Below, one piece after another: positions 36,628 through 44,874 of a DNA stretch of 56,418 bases. Both the position numbers and the translations under genes were made by a program. The DNA is from CAZGHF01 sp043797305 (lineage in GTDB: Bacteria > Patescibacteriota > Minisyncoccia > UBA6257 > GWB1-50-10), in the NCBI GenBank assembly GCA_043797305.1, contig JAZDPW010000012.1, positions 1 through 56,418 on the forward strand, given 5' to 3'. How positions within the stretch are numbered: position 1 is the stretch's first letter; the number at the start of each line of letters is the position of its first letter. The notes under the pieces are model-generated. The model saw only the letters and a list, made by a program, of their open reading frames with translations, made no database searches and was not told the origin of the DNA.

Positions 36628-38177
36628 GAAGTCAGTTGCCTAAGCAGGCTCTCGCCGGTCATTTCTTCCGGTTTGGGGATTTTCATAAGTTCCAGGAGAG
36701 TTGGAGCCACATCCGAGAGGATGCCGATAACCGGCATTTTCCGGGGGCTGGTGTCGGGGATGGAAAAAGGTTTTTCAAATTCCCGGGCCACAAGATAAAT
36801 CGGCACGGGGTTTGGGTCGTGAAAAGTTTCCGGCTCGCCGGTCTGGAGATTTAAAACCGATTCGGCATTGCCGTGGTCGGAAGTGACGACAAGAACATGG
36901 TTTCCTTCCAGTACTTCCTTTACCAATCGCCCCAGCTCCTGGTCAACGATTTTTACGGCCTTAAGAGTCGCCTCGTAATTGCCGGTATGGGCGATAAGGT
37001 CGGGGTTTGCGTAGTTTATAAGGATGAAATCGAATCCGCCTTCCCTTAAAGCGATAATCGCCCGGTCGGTTACTTCTTTTGCCATCATTTCCGGATTCTC
37101 CTCGTGCCGGATAGTGGTTTTCGAAGGGACGAGAACCCGGAACTCGTTCGGATAGGGAGCCTCCCGCAGGCCGTTGAAAAAGTAGGTGATGTGGGCGTAT
37201 TTTTCCGTTTCGGCAATCCGGAGCTGGGTAAGGCCCTTATCGGATAGCAGTTTCCCGAGAGGATTTTCCACCTTGCTTTTCGGGAAAGCGGCCGGGGTTT
37301 TTTGGTCATCGGTGTACCCGGTCATCGTGACTACAAAAGTATTTTTAAGGGGTTTAATCGGGAACTTATTGAAATCCGGGTTCAGAAACGGTTCGGAAAT
37401 TTGGCGCATGCTGTCTTCCCGGAAATTGAAGAAGATGATGGTGTCGTTGTCCTTGACTGGGTGCGGCTCGATGACGGTCGGTTCAATGTATTCGTCGTCG
37501 AGGTCCCGGCCGTAAATTTTGTTTATTGCTTCTTCCAGATTTGCCGCCGTTTGATTTTCGCCGGTAATGGTCTGATAAGCTTTTTCGGTTCTTTCCCAGA
37601 GATTGTTTCTGTCCATGCCGAAATAGCGGCCCGTCACGCTCGCGATAACGCCCACGCCGGTTTTGGCAATAACTTCATTGAGTTTTTTGAGAAGAGGAAG
37701 AACCGAACGAGGCGGACTGTCGCGGCCGTCGGAGAAAAGATGAAGATAAAGATTTTGCATTTTCTCTTTTGCCGCCATTTCAATTAAGGCGGCGAGGTGG
37801 TCGAAGGAAGCGTGGACGTTGCCTTGGGTGAGAAGGCCGATGAGGTGAACCGAAGAAATATTCTCTTTGGCGTGGGAGAAGGCGTTTTTAAGTTCGGGTA
37901 CCTGGAAAAAGGAGCCGTCTTCAATCGCCATCGATATTTTCGGGAAATACTGATAGATAATTTTTCCGGCGCCGAGGGTAAGGTGTCCTACTTCGCTGTT
38001 GCCTTCTTCTTCCCAGGGGAGGCCGATGGCGATGCCGGAGGCCTGAAGAGCACCCTTGGGAAATTTCGTTTCCAGTTCCTTTATGGTTTCCAAATCTGCC
38101 TTATAAATGGGGTTTGACTCGTTGAATTCGCCCAAACCCCAGCCGTCGAGGATTGCGAGAATAAAGGTTCTTTTCAT
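36624..38177 (-). CDS. gpmI: 2,3-bisphosphoglycerate-independent phosphoglycerate mutase
   Basis: 517 aa Mn-dependent glycolytic enzyme interconverting 3- and 2-phosphoglycerate. ILDGWGLGE carries the first metal Asp, EEGNSEVGHLTLGAG the phosphoserine (near residue 61), and SDGRDSPP and VVTSDHGNAE the other metal sites. Start MKRTFILAI is chosen since DGWG normally lies about 10-12 residues from the N-terminus; TAGAAT lies 8 nt before it. Confidence 0.95.
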   Translation of the reverse strand: MKRTFILAILDGWGLGEFNESNPIYKADLETIKELETKFPKGALQASGIAIGLPWEEEGNSEVGHLTLGAGKIIYQYFPKISMAIEDGSFFQVPELKNAFSHAKENISSVHLIGLLTQGNVHASFDHLAALIEMAAKEKMQNLYLHLFSDGRDSPPRSVLPLLKKLNEVIAKTGVGVIASVTGRYFGMDRNNLWERTEKAYQTITGENQTAANLEEAINKIYGRDLDDEYIEPTVIEPHPVKDNDTIIFFNFREDSMRQISEPFLNPDFNKFPIKPLKNTFVVTMTGYTDDQKTPAAFPKSKVENPLGKLLSDKGLTQLRIAETEKYAHITYFFNGLREAPYPNEFRVLVPSKTTIRHEENPEMMAKEVTDRAIIALREGGFDFILINYANPDLIAHTGNYEATLKAVKIVDQELGRLVKEVLEGNHVLVVTSDHGNAESVLNLQTGEPETFHDPNPVPIYLVAREFEKPFSIPDTSPRKMPVIGILSDVAPTLLELMKIPKPEEMTGESLLRQLTS

Positions 38178-38245
38178 TAAATCTAATTCTATCATCTTGC
38201 GGGTTTATAAACCCTAAAAATAGGAAAATTAAGAGATTAGCCAAA

Positions 38246-38274
38246 TTGACAAAAGCGAAATCCCGGTTTATCCT
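38246..38274 (+). promoter_or_regulatory. Promoter of the RNase Y gene
   Basis: TTGACA (38246-38251), 17 nt, TATCCT (38269-38274). Gives a leader of about 47 nt before ATG 38328, so this gene is leadered, without an SD. Confidence 0.6.
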
Positions 38275-38327
38275 AAAAAGAATAAATTCGTTAAAAAAGT
38301 CGATGAACATCAAACTTGCATACTTAT

Positions 38328-39857
38328 ATGATTTTAGGAACCAGTTTGCCGGTGGCGCTGGGTTTGGTTGCTCTTGGAGTTGCGATAGGGTACCTTATTC
38401 GGCGTCAGCTGGCCTTGGGCAAGATATCTTCGCTCGAGCGCAAAATTCAGGAAAAATCTTCCTCGGCCGAGCAAGAAGCTAAAGAGGTCGTTTTGGCGGC
38501 TAAGACACAGGCCGCTTCAATCTTAACCGAAGCTCAAAAAGAAGAGCGGGAGCGGAAACACGAGCTCCGGCGGCTTGAAGAGCGTCTTTTGAACAAGGAA
38601 GACTCGCTTGAGAAACAGCGGGTAGACTTTGAGTCTCAGGAGGGGGCTCTGAAAAAAGAGCAAGTCCAGCTTAAGGAGAAAGAAGAAGATTTCAAAAATC
38701 TTGAGGAAAAAATAAAAGTTGAACTGGAAAAAGTTTCGGGACTCACTCGGGAAGAAGCGAAGAGCAAGCTTTTTGAAGAAATTCAGAAATCCCACGGAGA
38801 AGAAATGGTTGAAATGCTGGGGCGGTTTGAGCGGGAGAAAAAGGAAGCGGCAGAAGCCAAAGCGCTCGATGTCATCACCTCGAGCATCCAGCGTTATGCC
38901 CGAAATCACGTTGCCGATATCACTACCAGCATTGTTAATCTTCCGAACGAAGATATAAAAGGAAAAATAATCGGCCGGGAGGGGAGGAACATCAGAACTT
39001 TCGAGCGGCTGACCGGAGTGGAAGTCATAATCGACGAGACGCCGGAGAGCTTGCTTCTTTCTTCTTTCGACCCCCTGCGTCGGGAGGTGGCGCGTATCGC
39101 TCTTGAAAAGCTTATTGCCGACGGCCGGATTCAGCCGGCGAAAATCGAAGAGAAGTTTGAAGAAGCCAAAGAAGAGCTTGAGGAGCGGATAGGACGCATC
39201 GGCGAAGAAGCCACTTATGAAGTTGGTATTCTTGACCTACCTAAGGAAATTTTGAAACTGCTCGGCCGCTTGAATTATCGCACCAGTTACGGCCAGAACG
39301 TGCTTACGCACTCAATCGAAATGACTCACATTGCCGGAATGATGGCCTCCGAACTGGGATTGAACGTCGAGGTAACCAAGAAAGGCGCTCTTCTCCACGA
39401 TATCGGCAAAGCGATTGACCACGAGGTGGATGGAACCCACGTTGAACTCGGCCGGAAAATCCTTCAGAAATATGGGGTTGCTCCGGAGGTGATAAAAGCA
39501 ATGGAGGCTCACCACGAAGAATATCCTTTCTCGTCTCCGGAATCGTATGTAGTTGCAGCGGCTGACGCGATTTCGGCTGCCCGGCCCGGTGCCCGGCGTG
39601 ATACCCTCGAAAAATACCTGAAACGACTGGAAGATATCGAGAAAGTAGTGAAAAGCTTCTCGGGAGTGCGGGACGCTTATGCCGTTTCCGCCGGCCGGGA
39701 GGTGAGAGTGTTCGTTACGCCCGAGAAAATTGACGACTTCGGGGCGCTTCAACTCGCCAAACAGATTGCCGGGAAAATAAAATCGGACGTTAACTACCCG
39801 GGTGAGATAAAAGTGACCGTTATCCGGGAAATTAAGGCTGTGGAATATGCCCGGTAG
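38328..39857 (+). CDS. rny: Ribonuclease Y
   Basis: 509 aa membrane-anchored endoribonuclease that initiates mRNA decay. An N-terminal transmembrane helix (about 3-24) leads into a long charged coiled coil (about 30-190), a KH domain (NEDIKGKIIGREGRNIRTFE, about 200-265) and an HD domain (THSIEMTH with His328, LLHDIGKAIDH with His357-Asp358). The start ATG 38328 is preferred over TTG 38316, since it leaves the helix at the N-terminus. Confidence 0.95.
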   Translation: MILGTSLPVALGLVALGVAIGYLIRRQLALGKISSLERKIQEKSSSAEQEAKEVVLAAKTQAASILTEAQKEERERKHELRRLEERLLNKEDSLEKQRVDFESQEGALKKEQVQLKEKEEDFKNLEEKIKVELEKVSGLTREEAKSKLFEEIQKSHGEEMVEMLGRFEREKKEAAEAKALDVITSSIQRYARNHVADITTSIVNLPNEDIKGKIIGREGRNIRTFERLTGVEVIIDETPESLLLSSFDPLRREVARIALEKLIADGRIQPAKIEEKFEEAKEELEERIGRIGEEATYEVGILDLPKEILKLLGRLNYRTSYGQNVLTHSIEMTHIAGMMASELGLNVEVTKKGALLHDIGKAIDHEVDGTHVELGRKILQKYGVAPEVIKAMEAHHEEYPFSSPESYVVAAADAISAARPGARRDTLEKYLKRLEDIEKVVKSFSGVRDAYAVSAGREVRVFVTPEKIDDFGALQLAKQIAGKIKSDVNYPGEIKVTVIREIKAVEYAR

Positions 39858-39877
39858 CCAAAAAAGCCCTGATTTGC

Positions 39878-39883
39878 TATAAT
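39878..39883 (+). promoter_or_regulatory. -10 box of the HU gene
   Basis: Perfect TATAAT; the leader to ATG 39947 is about 57 nt. Confidence 0.5.
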
Positions 39884-39946
39884 AATCAGAGTTTAGACAT
39901 AAACCCAAAAGGTCGATTTTCTCTAAATAAGTCCAAAAATCCGATC

Positions 39947-40222
39947 ATGAAAAAAGACGGTCTCGTAGAAGCAGTAATGAAAGCTGCTGAGATTGAAACA
40001 AAAAAGAAGGCTCAGGAAGCGGTTGAAGCGATGTTTGACACAATTGTGAAAACACTCGGCCGCGGTGAGGAGGTTGGAATTACCGGTTTCGGTACCTTTC
40101 GGGTCGTAAAGAGAGCGGCAAGAATGGGTGTAAACCCCAAAACGGGCGAAAAAATCCAAATTGCAGCTTCAACCAAACCAAAGTTCCGAGCTGGCAAGGT
40201 TTTGAAAGAAGCAGTCAAATAG
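39947..40222 (+). CDS. HU family DNA-binding protein
   Basis: 91 aa histone-like protein: KKDGLVEAVMKAAEIETKKK, the GRGEEVGITGFGTFRVVKRA core and ARMGVNPKTGEKIQIAASTKPKF arm with the DNA-intercalating Pro region. Bends DNA and compacts the nucleoid. Preceded by its own promoter, followed by a 20-bp palindrome and a very strong terminator. Confidence 0.94.
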   Translation: MKKDGLVEAVMKAAEIETKKKAQEAVEAMFDTIVKTLGRGEEVGITGFGTFRVVKRAARMGVNPKTGEKIQIAASTKPKFRAGKVLKEAVK

Positions 40223-40226
40223 TTTA

Positions 40227-40246
40227 TCTAAACGAGCTCGTTTAGA
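40227..40246. other. 20-bp perfect palindrome after the HU gene
   Basis: TCTAAACGAGCTCGTTTAGA, 5 bp after the HU stop and just before the terminator. May bind a protein or form an RNA 3' structure. Confidence 0.5.
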
Positions 40247-40250
40247 CGAA

Positions 40251-40291
40251 AAACAATTCCGCCCCGACTTGAATCGGGGCGGAATTGTTTT
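40251..40291. terminator. Strong bidirectional terminator
   Basis: 17-bp perfect stem AAACAATTCCGCCCCGA with a 6-nt loop and T-runs on both strands. Ends HU and the convergent secreted-protein operon. Confidence 0.88.
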
Positions 40292-40327
40292 ATTTACCCT
40301 TTTTCCCGCCCCATCGGCGGGAGGGTT

Positions 40328-41236
40328 TTAATTGAGCAATTTCCTCACCAAACTGCTCATTTCAATAAAGACCTGATAGGCATCCTTGATTTTCACCAAG
40401 GAGTCTTCCACCAGATCTCTTATTGACGGGGGTTGAATCGCGAGAGTGCTCGAAGCGCTCTCGTCGGTGCTGGTTGAATTGACTTCTGTTGAGCTTGCCG
40501 TAGTAGTTGCGTTCAATTCTTCCGGCAGGACCGGGGTTACTACAACCGAAGCCGGAGTAGAGGTGGTGGAAGAAGCGTCGGTTAAAATGTAATTTTCCCA
40601 AAAGAGACCCCCCGCTTCGCGGTTCAGGTTCTTTCCCTCGCCTATAATAGTCCCGGCATCATTAAGAAGTTGTCTTAATTCACTTACGCCTTTAATCTTG
40701 GCTTTCTCCAATTTTTTGATATCCTCGTCGATTTTTTGCCACCGGCGTTCGGCAATTTCAATGGCATTCTCTTCCTGGTGAATCAGGAGAAATTCGTTTA
40801 TTTTTTCGGCAATGGGGAGGTAAGTCGTATCGCGCCACTCTTTAAAATCGGTGGCAAGAGCCTTAATTTCGTCCAGGTCGATTTTCGACGTGTCTTCGAT
40901 GGCTGCTTTTTCGCTCTCGTAATAAACGAGGGCGTTGTTTAACTCTTTAATCACGTTTTCACGCCAGGCGTTTTCATCTTCGCTTAAGTTCTCCAAGGCA
41001 AGGAGCTTTATTTTCAGGTCTTTGGCTTCGGAGACGGAAAACTCTATGACCTTCTTGAAAGTTTCAATCCGAAGAGCAAGCTCGCTTCCGCTTTTCTCGT
41101 CTTTGGCAGTGACGAGGTTTTCAACCTGGCCCTTAACGCCTTCGAGGGTTGATTCAAGTTTTGTCTCCGCCCGAACGGCGCTTGCCGGGAGAAAGGTGGT
41201 CGCGAGAATCGTTAATGTGAGTAAAAATTTTTTCAT
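40328..41236 (-). CDS. Secreted helical protein, third gene of the sigma operon
   Basis: 302 aa. Signal peptide MKKFLLTLTILATTFLPASA with likely cleavage after AVRA, then a long helical, Glu/Lys-rich region (about 30-205) and a low-complexity Ser/Thr/Pro-rich segment (about 215-265) before a final helix. No family recognised; resembles DUF5667-type helical extracellular domains only in style. Its start lies 4 nt after the anti-sigma-like gene stop, so it is part of the sigma operon and likely related to the stress sensed. Confidence 0.75.
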   Translation of the reverse strand: MKKFLLTLTILATTFLPASAVRAETKLESTLEGVKGQVENLVTAKDEKSGSELALRIETFKKVIEFSVSEAKDLKIKLLALENLSEDENAWRENVIKELNNALVYYESEKAAIEDTSKIDLDEIKALATDFKEWRDTTYLPIAEKINEFLLIHQEENAIEIAERRWQKIDEDIKKLEKAKIKGVSELRQLLNDAGTIIGEGKNLNREAGGLFWENYILTDASSTTSTPASVVVTPVLPEELNATTTASSTEVNSTSTDESASSTLAIQPPSIRDLVEDSLVKIKDAYQVFIEMSSLVRKLLN

Positions 41237-41240
41237 AACT

Positions 41241-41705
41241 CTAAAAAATAACCGTTTCAAGGAGAGCGTCTATCTCCGGGTTGGTTGATTCGTCAAGGTG
41301 GATGCCCTCCGCTTCGCCGCGAAGCAGAGAATCGTTTAGGTGTTTTACGTTCGTATTCTCAATCTCCTGCAACGCCGAAACAATGGTTTCGTTGGCTCTT
41401 TCCTGGGATTTGGTTTCTTCAATCTGGGTGTTTATGGAGAGGCCATCAAATTCCTTCTGAAGGGAGCTCGAATTAAAAGACGATGAAAGAACGGGGGTAG
41501 GGGAGAATTCAAAGACGACGGCGGTTACTACGATTATAAGAACGGCAAAAGCTCCAACCACCTTCAAAAACGGCATTCCAAAGAACACATTCTTTTCGGA
41601 TTTGTAATTCAAAATCAGCGCCCGTGACGTCCTTTTAAATCCCGGGTCGGGCTCTATAACTTTCAACCCCTCTAAACTTTTTTTGATATTTTCGCTTGTA
41701 ATCAT
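41241..41705 (-). CDS. Anti-sigma-factor-like membrane protein
   Basis: 154 aa with an N-terminal cytoplasmic part (about 1-45), one transmembrane helix (VVGAFAVLIIVVTAVVF, about 48-65) and an extracytoplasmic helical tail. Its start overlaps the sigma gene's stop (ATGA), the usual arrangement for an anti-sigma factor. No zinc (HxxxCxxC) motif is present, so it is not the ZAS type. Assigned by context. Confidence 0.65.
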   Translation of the reverse strand: MITSENIKKSLEGLKVIEPDPGFKRTSRALILNYKSEKNVFFGMPFLKVVGAFAVLIIVVTAVVFEFSPTPVLSSSFNSSSLQKEFDGLSINTQIEETKSQERANETIVSALQEIENTNVKHLNDSLLRGEAEGIHLDESTNPEIDALLETVIF

Positions 41706-42241
41706 ATTTCTTCAATCAGCTTTTTCAGTTGGCGCAGAGCGCGATGCTGGATGACTCTTATTGCTCCTTCGCTTTTGCCCAAGGCCTCGGCTATCTCTTT
41801 ATTCGAGAGCTCGTCCACGAATTTCATTACTATCACGTCCTGCTGGTCCGGTTCCAGTTTGGCGATGGCGTTTCTCACGTGCCCCAAACTGATTTTCTGG
41901 TCAACCTCTTCATGAAATGCGGGCAACTCCGAGAGCAGGTCGTCTTTCACGAGATCGATGCTCACACTCGGTTTTCTCGTCCGCCAGTGGTCAATCACGG
42001 CGTTCAAAGCAATTTTGTAAAGCCAGCTCGAAAAAGGAAATCCCCGGAATTGATAATTTTCTATTTTTTGCCAAGCCGAGAGGAATACCTGGTGAGAAAT
42101 GTCTTCGGCGTCGGTTTTGTTACCCGTTTTGAGGTATATAAACCTGTAGATTGAATTGAAGTACTTGTCGTAGAGCAACCCGAATGCCTCACCCTCTCTT
42201 TTCCTGGCTTTTTCAATTAAATCCCGTTCTTCCTTATTCAT
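41702..42241 (-). CDS. ECF-type RNA polymerase sigma factor
   Basis: 179 aa. Region 2 (FGLLYDKYFNSIYRFIYLKT, DAEDISHQVFLSAWQKI) and region 4 (LEPDQQDVIVMKFVDELSNK, EIAEALGKSEGAIRVIQHRA) are clear, with a short linker and no region 3. It directs RNA polymerase to a stress regulon and is held by the next gene's product. A TGTAACGTTACA palindrome lies 84 bp upstream. Confidence 0.92.
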   Translation of the reverse strand: MNKEERDLIEKARKREGEAFGLLYDKYFNSIYRFIYLKTGNKTDAEDISHQVFLSAWQKIENYQFRGFPFSSWLYKIALNAVIDHWRTRKPSVSIDLVKDDLLSELPAFHEEVDQKISLGHVRNAIAKLEPDQQDVIVMKFVDELSNKEIAEALGKSEGAIRVIQHRALRQLKKLIEEI

Positions 42242-42324
42242 ATGCTAAAACGATAAAATTCCATATATGTTTCTTGGGGCTCCCGAAGGGACCCCCTTGG
42301 GGCTGTAACAAGGCGTTTTTTAAG

Positions 42325-42336
42325 TGTAACGTTACA
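42325..42336. promoter_or_regulatory. 12-bp palindrome upstream of the sigma operon
   Basis: TGTAACGTTACA in the otherwise empty region between tRNA-Gly and the sigma gene; a possible operator. Confidence 0.3.
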
Positions 42337-42405
42337 AGCGAAATCTATCAAATCGGGCGATTATAAGCAAATTCAGCCTCCTACTGGAAGCTGTTTTTGA
42401 TTGGA

Positions 42406-42479
42406 TGGTGCGGGATGGGAGAATCGAACTCCCGTCCACAGTTTGGAAAACTGTTATTCTGCCACTAAACTAATCCCGC
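42406..42479 (-). tRNA. tRNA-Gly (TCC)
   Basis: Acceptor GCGGGAT/ATCCCGC, anticodon stem ACAGT/ACTGT around TTTCCAA (anticodon TCC), T arm GAGTTCGATTC. CCA is encoded. Confidence 0.93.
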
Positions 42480-42528
42480 TTTCTTTAGCTATATCAATAT
42501 ACTATTTTTAAATCTCTCTTCATATTTT

Positions 42529-42603
42529 TGGTCGGGCCGCCGAGACTCGAACTCGGACTAAATCCTCCCAAAGGACTCGTGCTAGCCATTACACTACGGC
42601 CCG
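42529..42603 (-). tRNA. tRNA-Pro (TGG)
   Basis: Acceptor CGGGCCG/CGGCCCG, anticodon loop TTTGGGA (anticodon TGG), T arm GAGTTCGAGTC. CCA is encoded. Confidence 0.93.
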
Positions 42604-42648
42604 CCTCCTCTTTAAATTATCCGATTTACGGTTTAAAATCAAAAGCCT

Positions 42649-42720
42649 CCCCTCGTAGTTCAATGGACAGAACGAAAGGTTTCTAACCTTTTAATGCGGG
42701 TTCGATTCCTGCCGAGGGGA
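42649..42720 (+). tRNA. tRNA-Arg (TCT)
   Basis: Acceptor CCCCTCG/CGAGGGG, anticodon stem AAAGG/CCTTT around TTTCTAA (anticodon TCT), T arm GGTTCGATTCC. CCA is not encoded. Faces the convergent ZIP gene. Confidence 0.93.
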
Positions 42721-42728
42721 CAAAAACC

Positions 42729-43469
42729 TTACTCCGGAACCATTACGCCAATGGTCCAGAGGAGAACTAAGCCAAGGATTATAAGTAAGAGGTGGGTGAA
42801 CTCTTCCGGTTTGCCTTTATGGTGAAGCTCGGGCATCAAATCGGACATGGCGATGTAGATGAATATCCCGCCGGCAAAGGCGGTGAGGATCGGGACGGCG
42901 TTCGGAATAAAGGGAATAAGAAAATACCCCGCAATTGCGCCAACCGGAGTGGTAAGAGCGGTCAAGAAATTATAAAGGAGAACCTTGCTTTTGCTGTAAC
43001 CGGCGTGGAGCAGAACTCCGAAGTCGCCGATTTCCTGTGGCACTTCGTGGAAAAAGATGGCAATGGTGGTGGCGATTCCGACCGGAGTGCCGAGGCTGAA
43101 ACTCAAAGCGATGATTACCCCGTCAATGAAATTGTGAATAGTATCACCAAAAAGGATAGTACCCGAAAAACTGTGGAACTCGCACCCTTCTATGTCGTGG
43201 CAGTGATACCAGCGGAGAAACTTTTCGAAGATAAAGAGCAGGAGGATGCCCGCCAGGGTAAAAATGAAAACATTTTTCCCGTCGCCGGCCGCTTCGAGCG
43301 CTTCGGGCAGAAGGTCAAAAAAGGCGGCGCCCAAAAGAGCTCCGATTGCAAAACTCACGAAAAAAAGAGAAGCCTTTCTTGCAACAACCTCCCTGGTAAG
43401 CAAAATAATCCCGCCCACGAGGGCGAAGACGCTGCCGACTAAACTTGCGATGATGATTTGGGCTAACAT
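42729..43469 (-). CDS. ZIP family metal transporter
   Basis: 246 aa, about eight transmembrane helices. The metal-site helices carry DTIHNFIDGVIIA and FFHEVPQEIGDF, the ZIP signatures (HNxxD and HExPQExGD), so zinc or another divalent cation is imported. A His/Cys-containing loop (WYHCHDIEGCEFHSF) may bind metal. Stands alone between tRNA genes. Confidence 0.92.
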   Translation of the reverse strand: MLAQIIIASLVGSVFALVGGIILLTREVVARKASLFFVSFAIGALLGAAFFDLLPEALEAAGDGKNVFIFTLAGILLLFIFEKFLRWYHCHDIEGCEFHSFSGTILFGDTIHNFIDGVIIALSFSLGTPVGIATTIAIFFHEVPQEIGDFGVLLHAGYSKSKVLLYNFLTALTTPVGAIAGYFLIPFIPNAVPILTAFAGGIFIYIAMSDLMPELHHKGKPEEFTHLLLIILGLVLLWTIGVMVPE

Positions 43470-43474
43470 TTATG

Positions 43475-43546
43475 TGCCGCGGGAGGGAATCGAACCCCCG
43501 ACGCCAGCCTCTTCGGGGCTGCGCTCTGCCACTGAGCTACCGCGGC
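43475..43546 (-). tRNA. tRNA-Phe (GAA) with C33
   Basis: Acceptor GCCGCGG/CCGCGGC with discriminator A, D arm GCTCAGTGGCAGAGC, anticodon stem CAGCC/GGCTG around CCGAAGA. The anticodon is GAA, but position 33 is C instead of the nearly universal U. T arm GGGGTTCGATTCCC. CCA is not encoded. Confidence 0.85.
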
Positions 43547-43652
43547 GTTTTACCTCCTTTTCCATTCCAAAAGCTTTTAGCATTTTATTGTATTTTTTCT
43601 TGAGAAACAAGGTCGGAGAACGATTTCATTTTCGCCGCCAAAATTAACGCCA

Positions 43653-44294
43653 TTACTTAATAATCTGCCCGCCGATTTTCTCCGCCGTTTCCTCGGCCGC
43701 CGCTTCTTTTTTGATGAACGATTTCAGGAAATGCTTGGTGCCGAAGATGATAATCAAGATAATGACGACAACTACAATCTGTAAATTCCGGAAGAGGTCT
43801 ACTCCTTGGAGAACAATAAAGCCGGAAGCAATGAGAAAATAAACTATGCTGTTGCCGCCAAGCCAGAGGGCGTTTGCTATTAGTCTTGTCTTGGAGAATT
43901 TTACCCAGCTCATTTTCGTCCAGCCGCTCAAAGTCAGCATCGCGATGTTCATGTAAGCTACGAACCGGGAAAGAATGAGGAGTAGAGTAGCGTTTTTATT
44001 GACGTGAAACTCCACCCGGGCGTAATGAGGAATTTTCCTTTCAATGAAACGGCCAAAGCGGCTGTCGTTGAAATAGCGTCCGAGAAAATAAAAAAAATTT
44101 TCGTAGACGAATACGCTCATCCCGGCCGCGAACAGGAAACTACCAATTGTGAGGTGCCCTGTAACGACGAGATACATCGAAAGAAGCATCGTAATTTCAC
44201 CCTGAAGGAGTATTCCCACGGCAATTATCACGTGCCGCCAGGCATAATGGGTCATTATGAATTGTCCGGCCGTCTCAATTATCTGGTTGTCCAC
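43653..44294 (-). CDS. DedA/SNARE-associated family membrane protein
   Basis: 213 aa with about five transmembrane helices. LLQGEITMLLSMYLVVTGHL carries the conserved acidic residue, and YFLGRYFNDSRFGRFIERK corresponds to the family's G-x-x-x-G-R/FG motif; FSRFVAYMNIAML-type helix with an Arg follows. DedA proteins act as lipid scramblases or proton-coupled transporters. Alone, divergent from the ArfB-like gene. Confidence 0.82.
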   Translation of the reverse strand: MDNQIIETAGQFIMTHYAWRHVIIAVGILLQGEITMLLSMYLVVTGHLTIGSFLFAAGMSVFVYENFFYFLGRYFNDSRFGRFIERKIPHYARVEFHVNKNATLLLILSRFVAYMNIAMLTLSGWTKMSWVKFSKTRLIANALWLGGNSIVYFLIASGFIVLQGVDLFRNLQIVVVVIILIIIFGTKHFLKSFIKKEAAAEETAEKIGGQIIK

Positions 44295-44334
44295 GAGTCC
44301 ATTATACCTTAAAATTATTTAGGGAGATTAAGCC

Positions 44335-44724
44335 ATGATTATTAATTCGGAAAACGTGAGATTCAAAGCGGCGCGCTCTTCGGGTCCGGGTGGACAAAAA
44401 GCCAACCGCCGTTCGACAAAGGTCCAGCTTTGGGTTAAAATAGGGGACCTGGCCTTAAGTTCTCTGGAAAAGAAGAGATTAAGGAAGAAACTTGTGCGTC
44501 ACATCAATCATCTCGACGAACTTCAGGTAGAGAACGAAGAAGAGCGCTCGCAGAAAATGAATCGGGAGAATGCGTTCAGAAAGTTAAATGAATTGATAAG
44601 CGGGGCGCTTAAAGTTCCCAAGAAACGAGTCCCGACCTTGCCGCGCCGGAGCGCCGAGGAGGCGAGAATTCGCGCCAAGAAAATTAAAAGCGAGAAAAAG
44701 AGGGGCAGGCGGATAGTTCATTAG
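44335..44724 (+). CDS. RF-1-domain peptidyl-tRNA hydrolase, ArfB-like
   Basis: 129 aa with the catalytic GGQ motif in ARSSGPGGQKANRRSTKVQL and a basic C-terminal tail (RRSAEEARIRAKKIKSEKKR) that in ArfB enters the empty mRNA channel. It lacks codon-recognition domains, so it should release peptides from stalled ribosomes, backing up the tmRNA system encoded at 21958. A GGGAG precedes the ATG (GAGATTAAGCC spacer). Confidence 0.9.
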   Translation: MIINSENVRFKAARSSGPGGQKANRRSTKVQLWVKIGDLALSSLEKKRLRKKLVRHINHLDELQVENEEERSQKMNRENAFRKLNELISGALKVPKKRVPTLPRRSAEEARIRAKKIKSEKKRGRRIVH

Positions 44725-44752
44725 TAATTAGAAATTTGTAAGATTAAGATAT

Positions 44753-44827
44753 GGTGCCTATGGTGTAGTGGTAACACAACGCTCTGTGGCAGCGTTATCA
44801 CCGGTTCAAATCCGGTTAGGCACCCCA
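44753..44827 (+). tRNA. tRNA-His (GTG)
   Basis: Encodes the extra G-1 opposite C73: G followed by acceptor GTGCCTA/TAGGCAC, then C73 and CCA. Anticodon stem ACGCT/AGCGT with loop CTGTGGC (anticodon GTG). Confidence 0.93.
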
Positions 44828-44874
44828 CAAATTAAGTGTAAGAAACGTTTTAACGTAAGAGTCGTTTTAAATAT

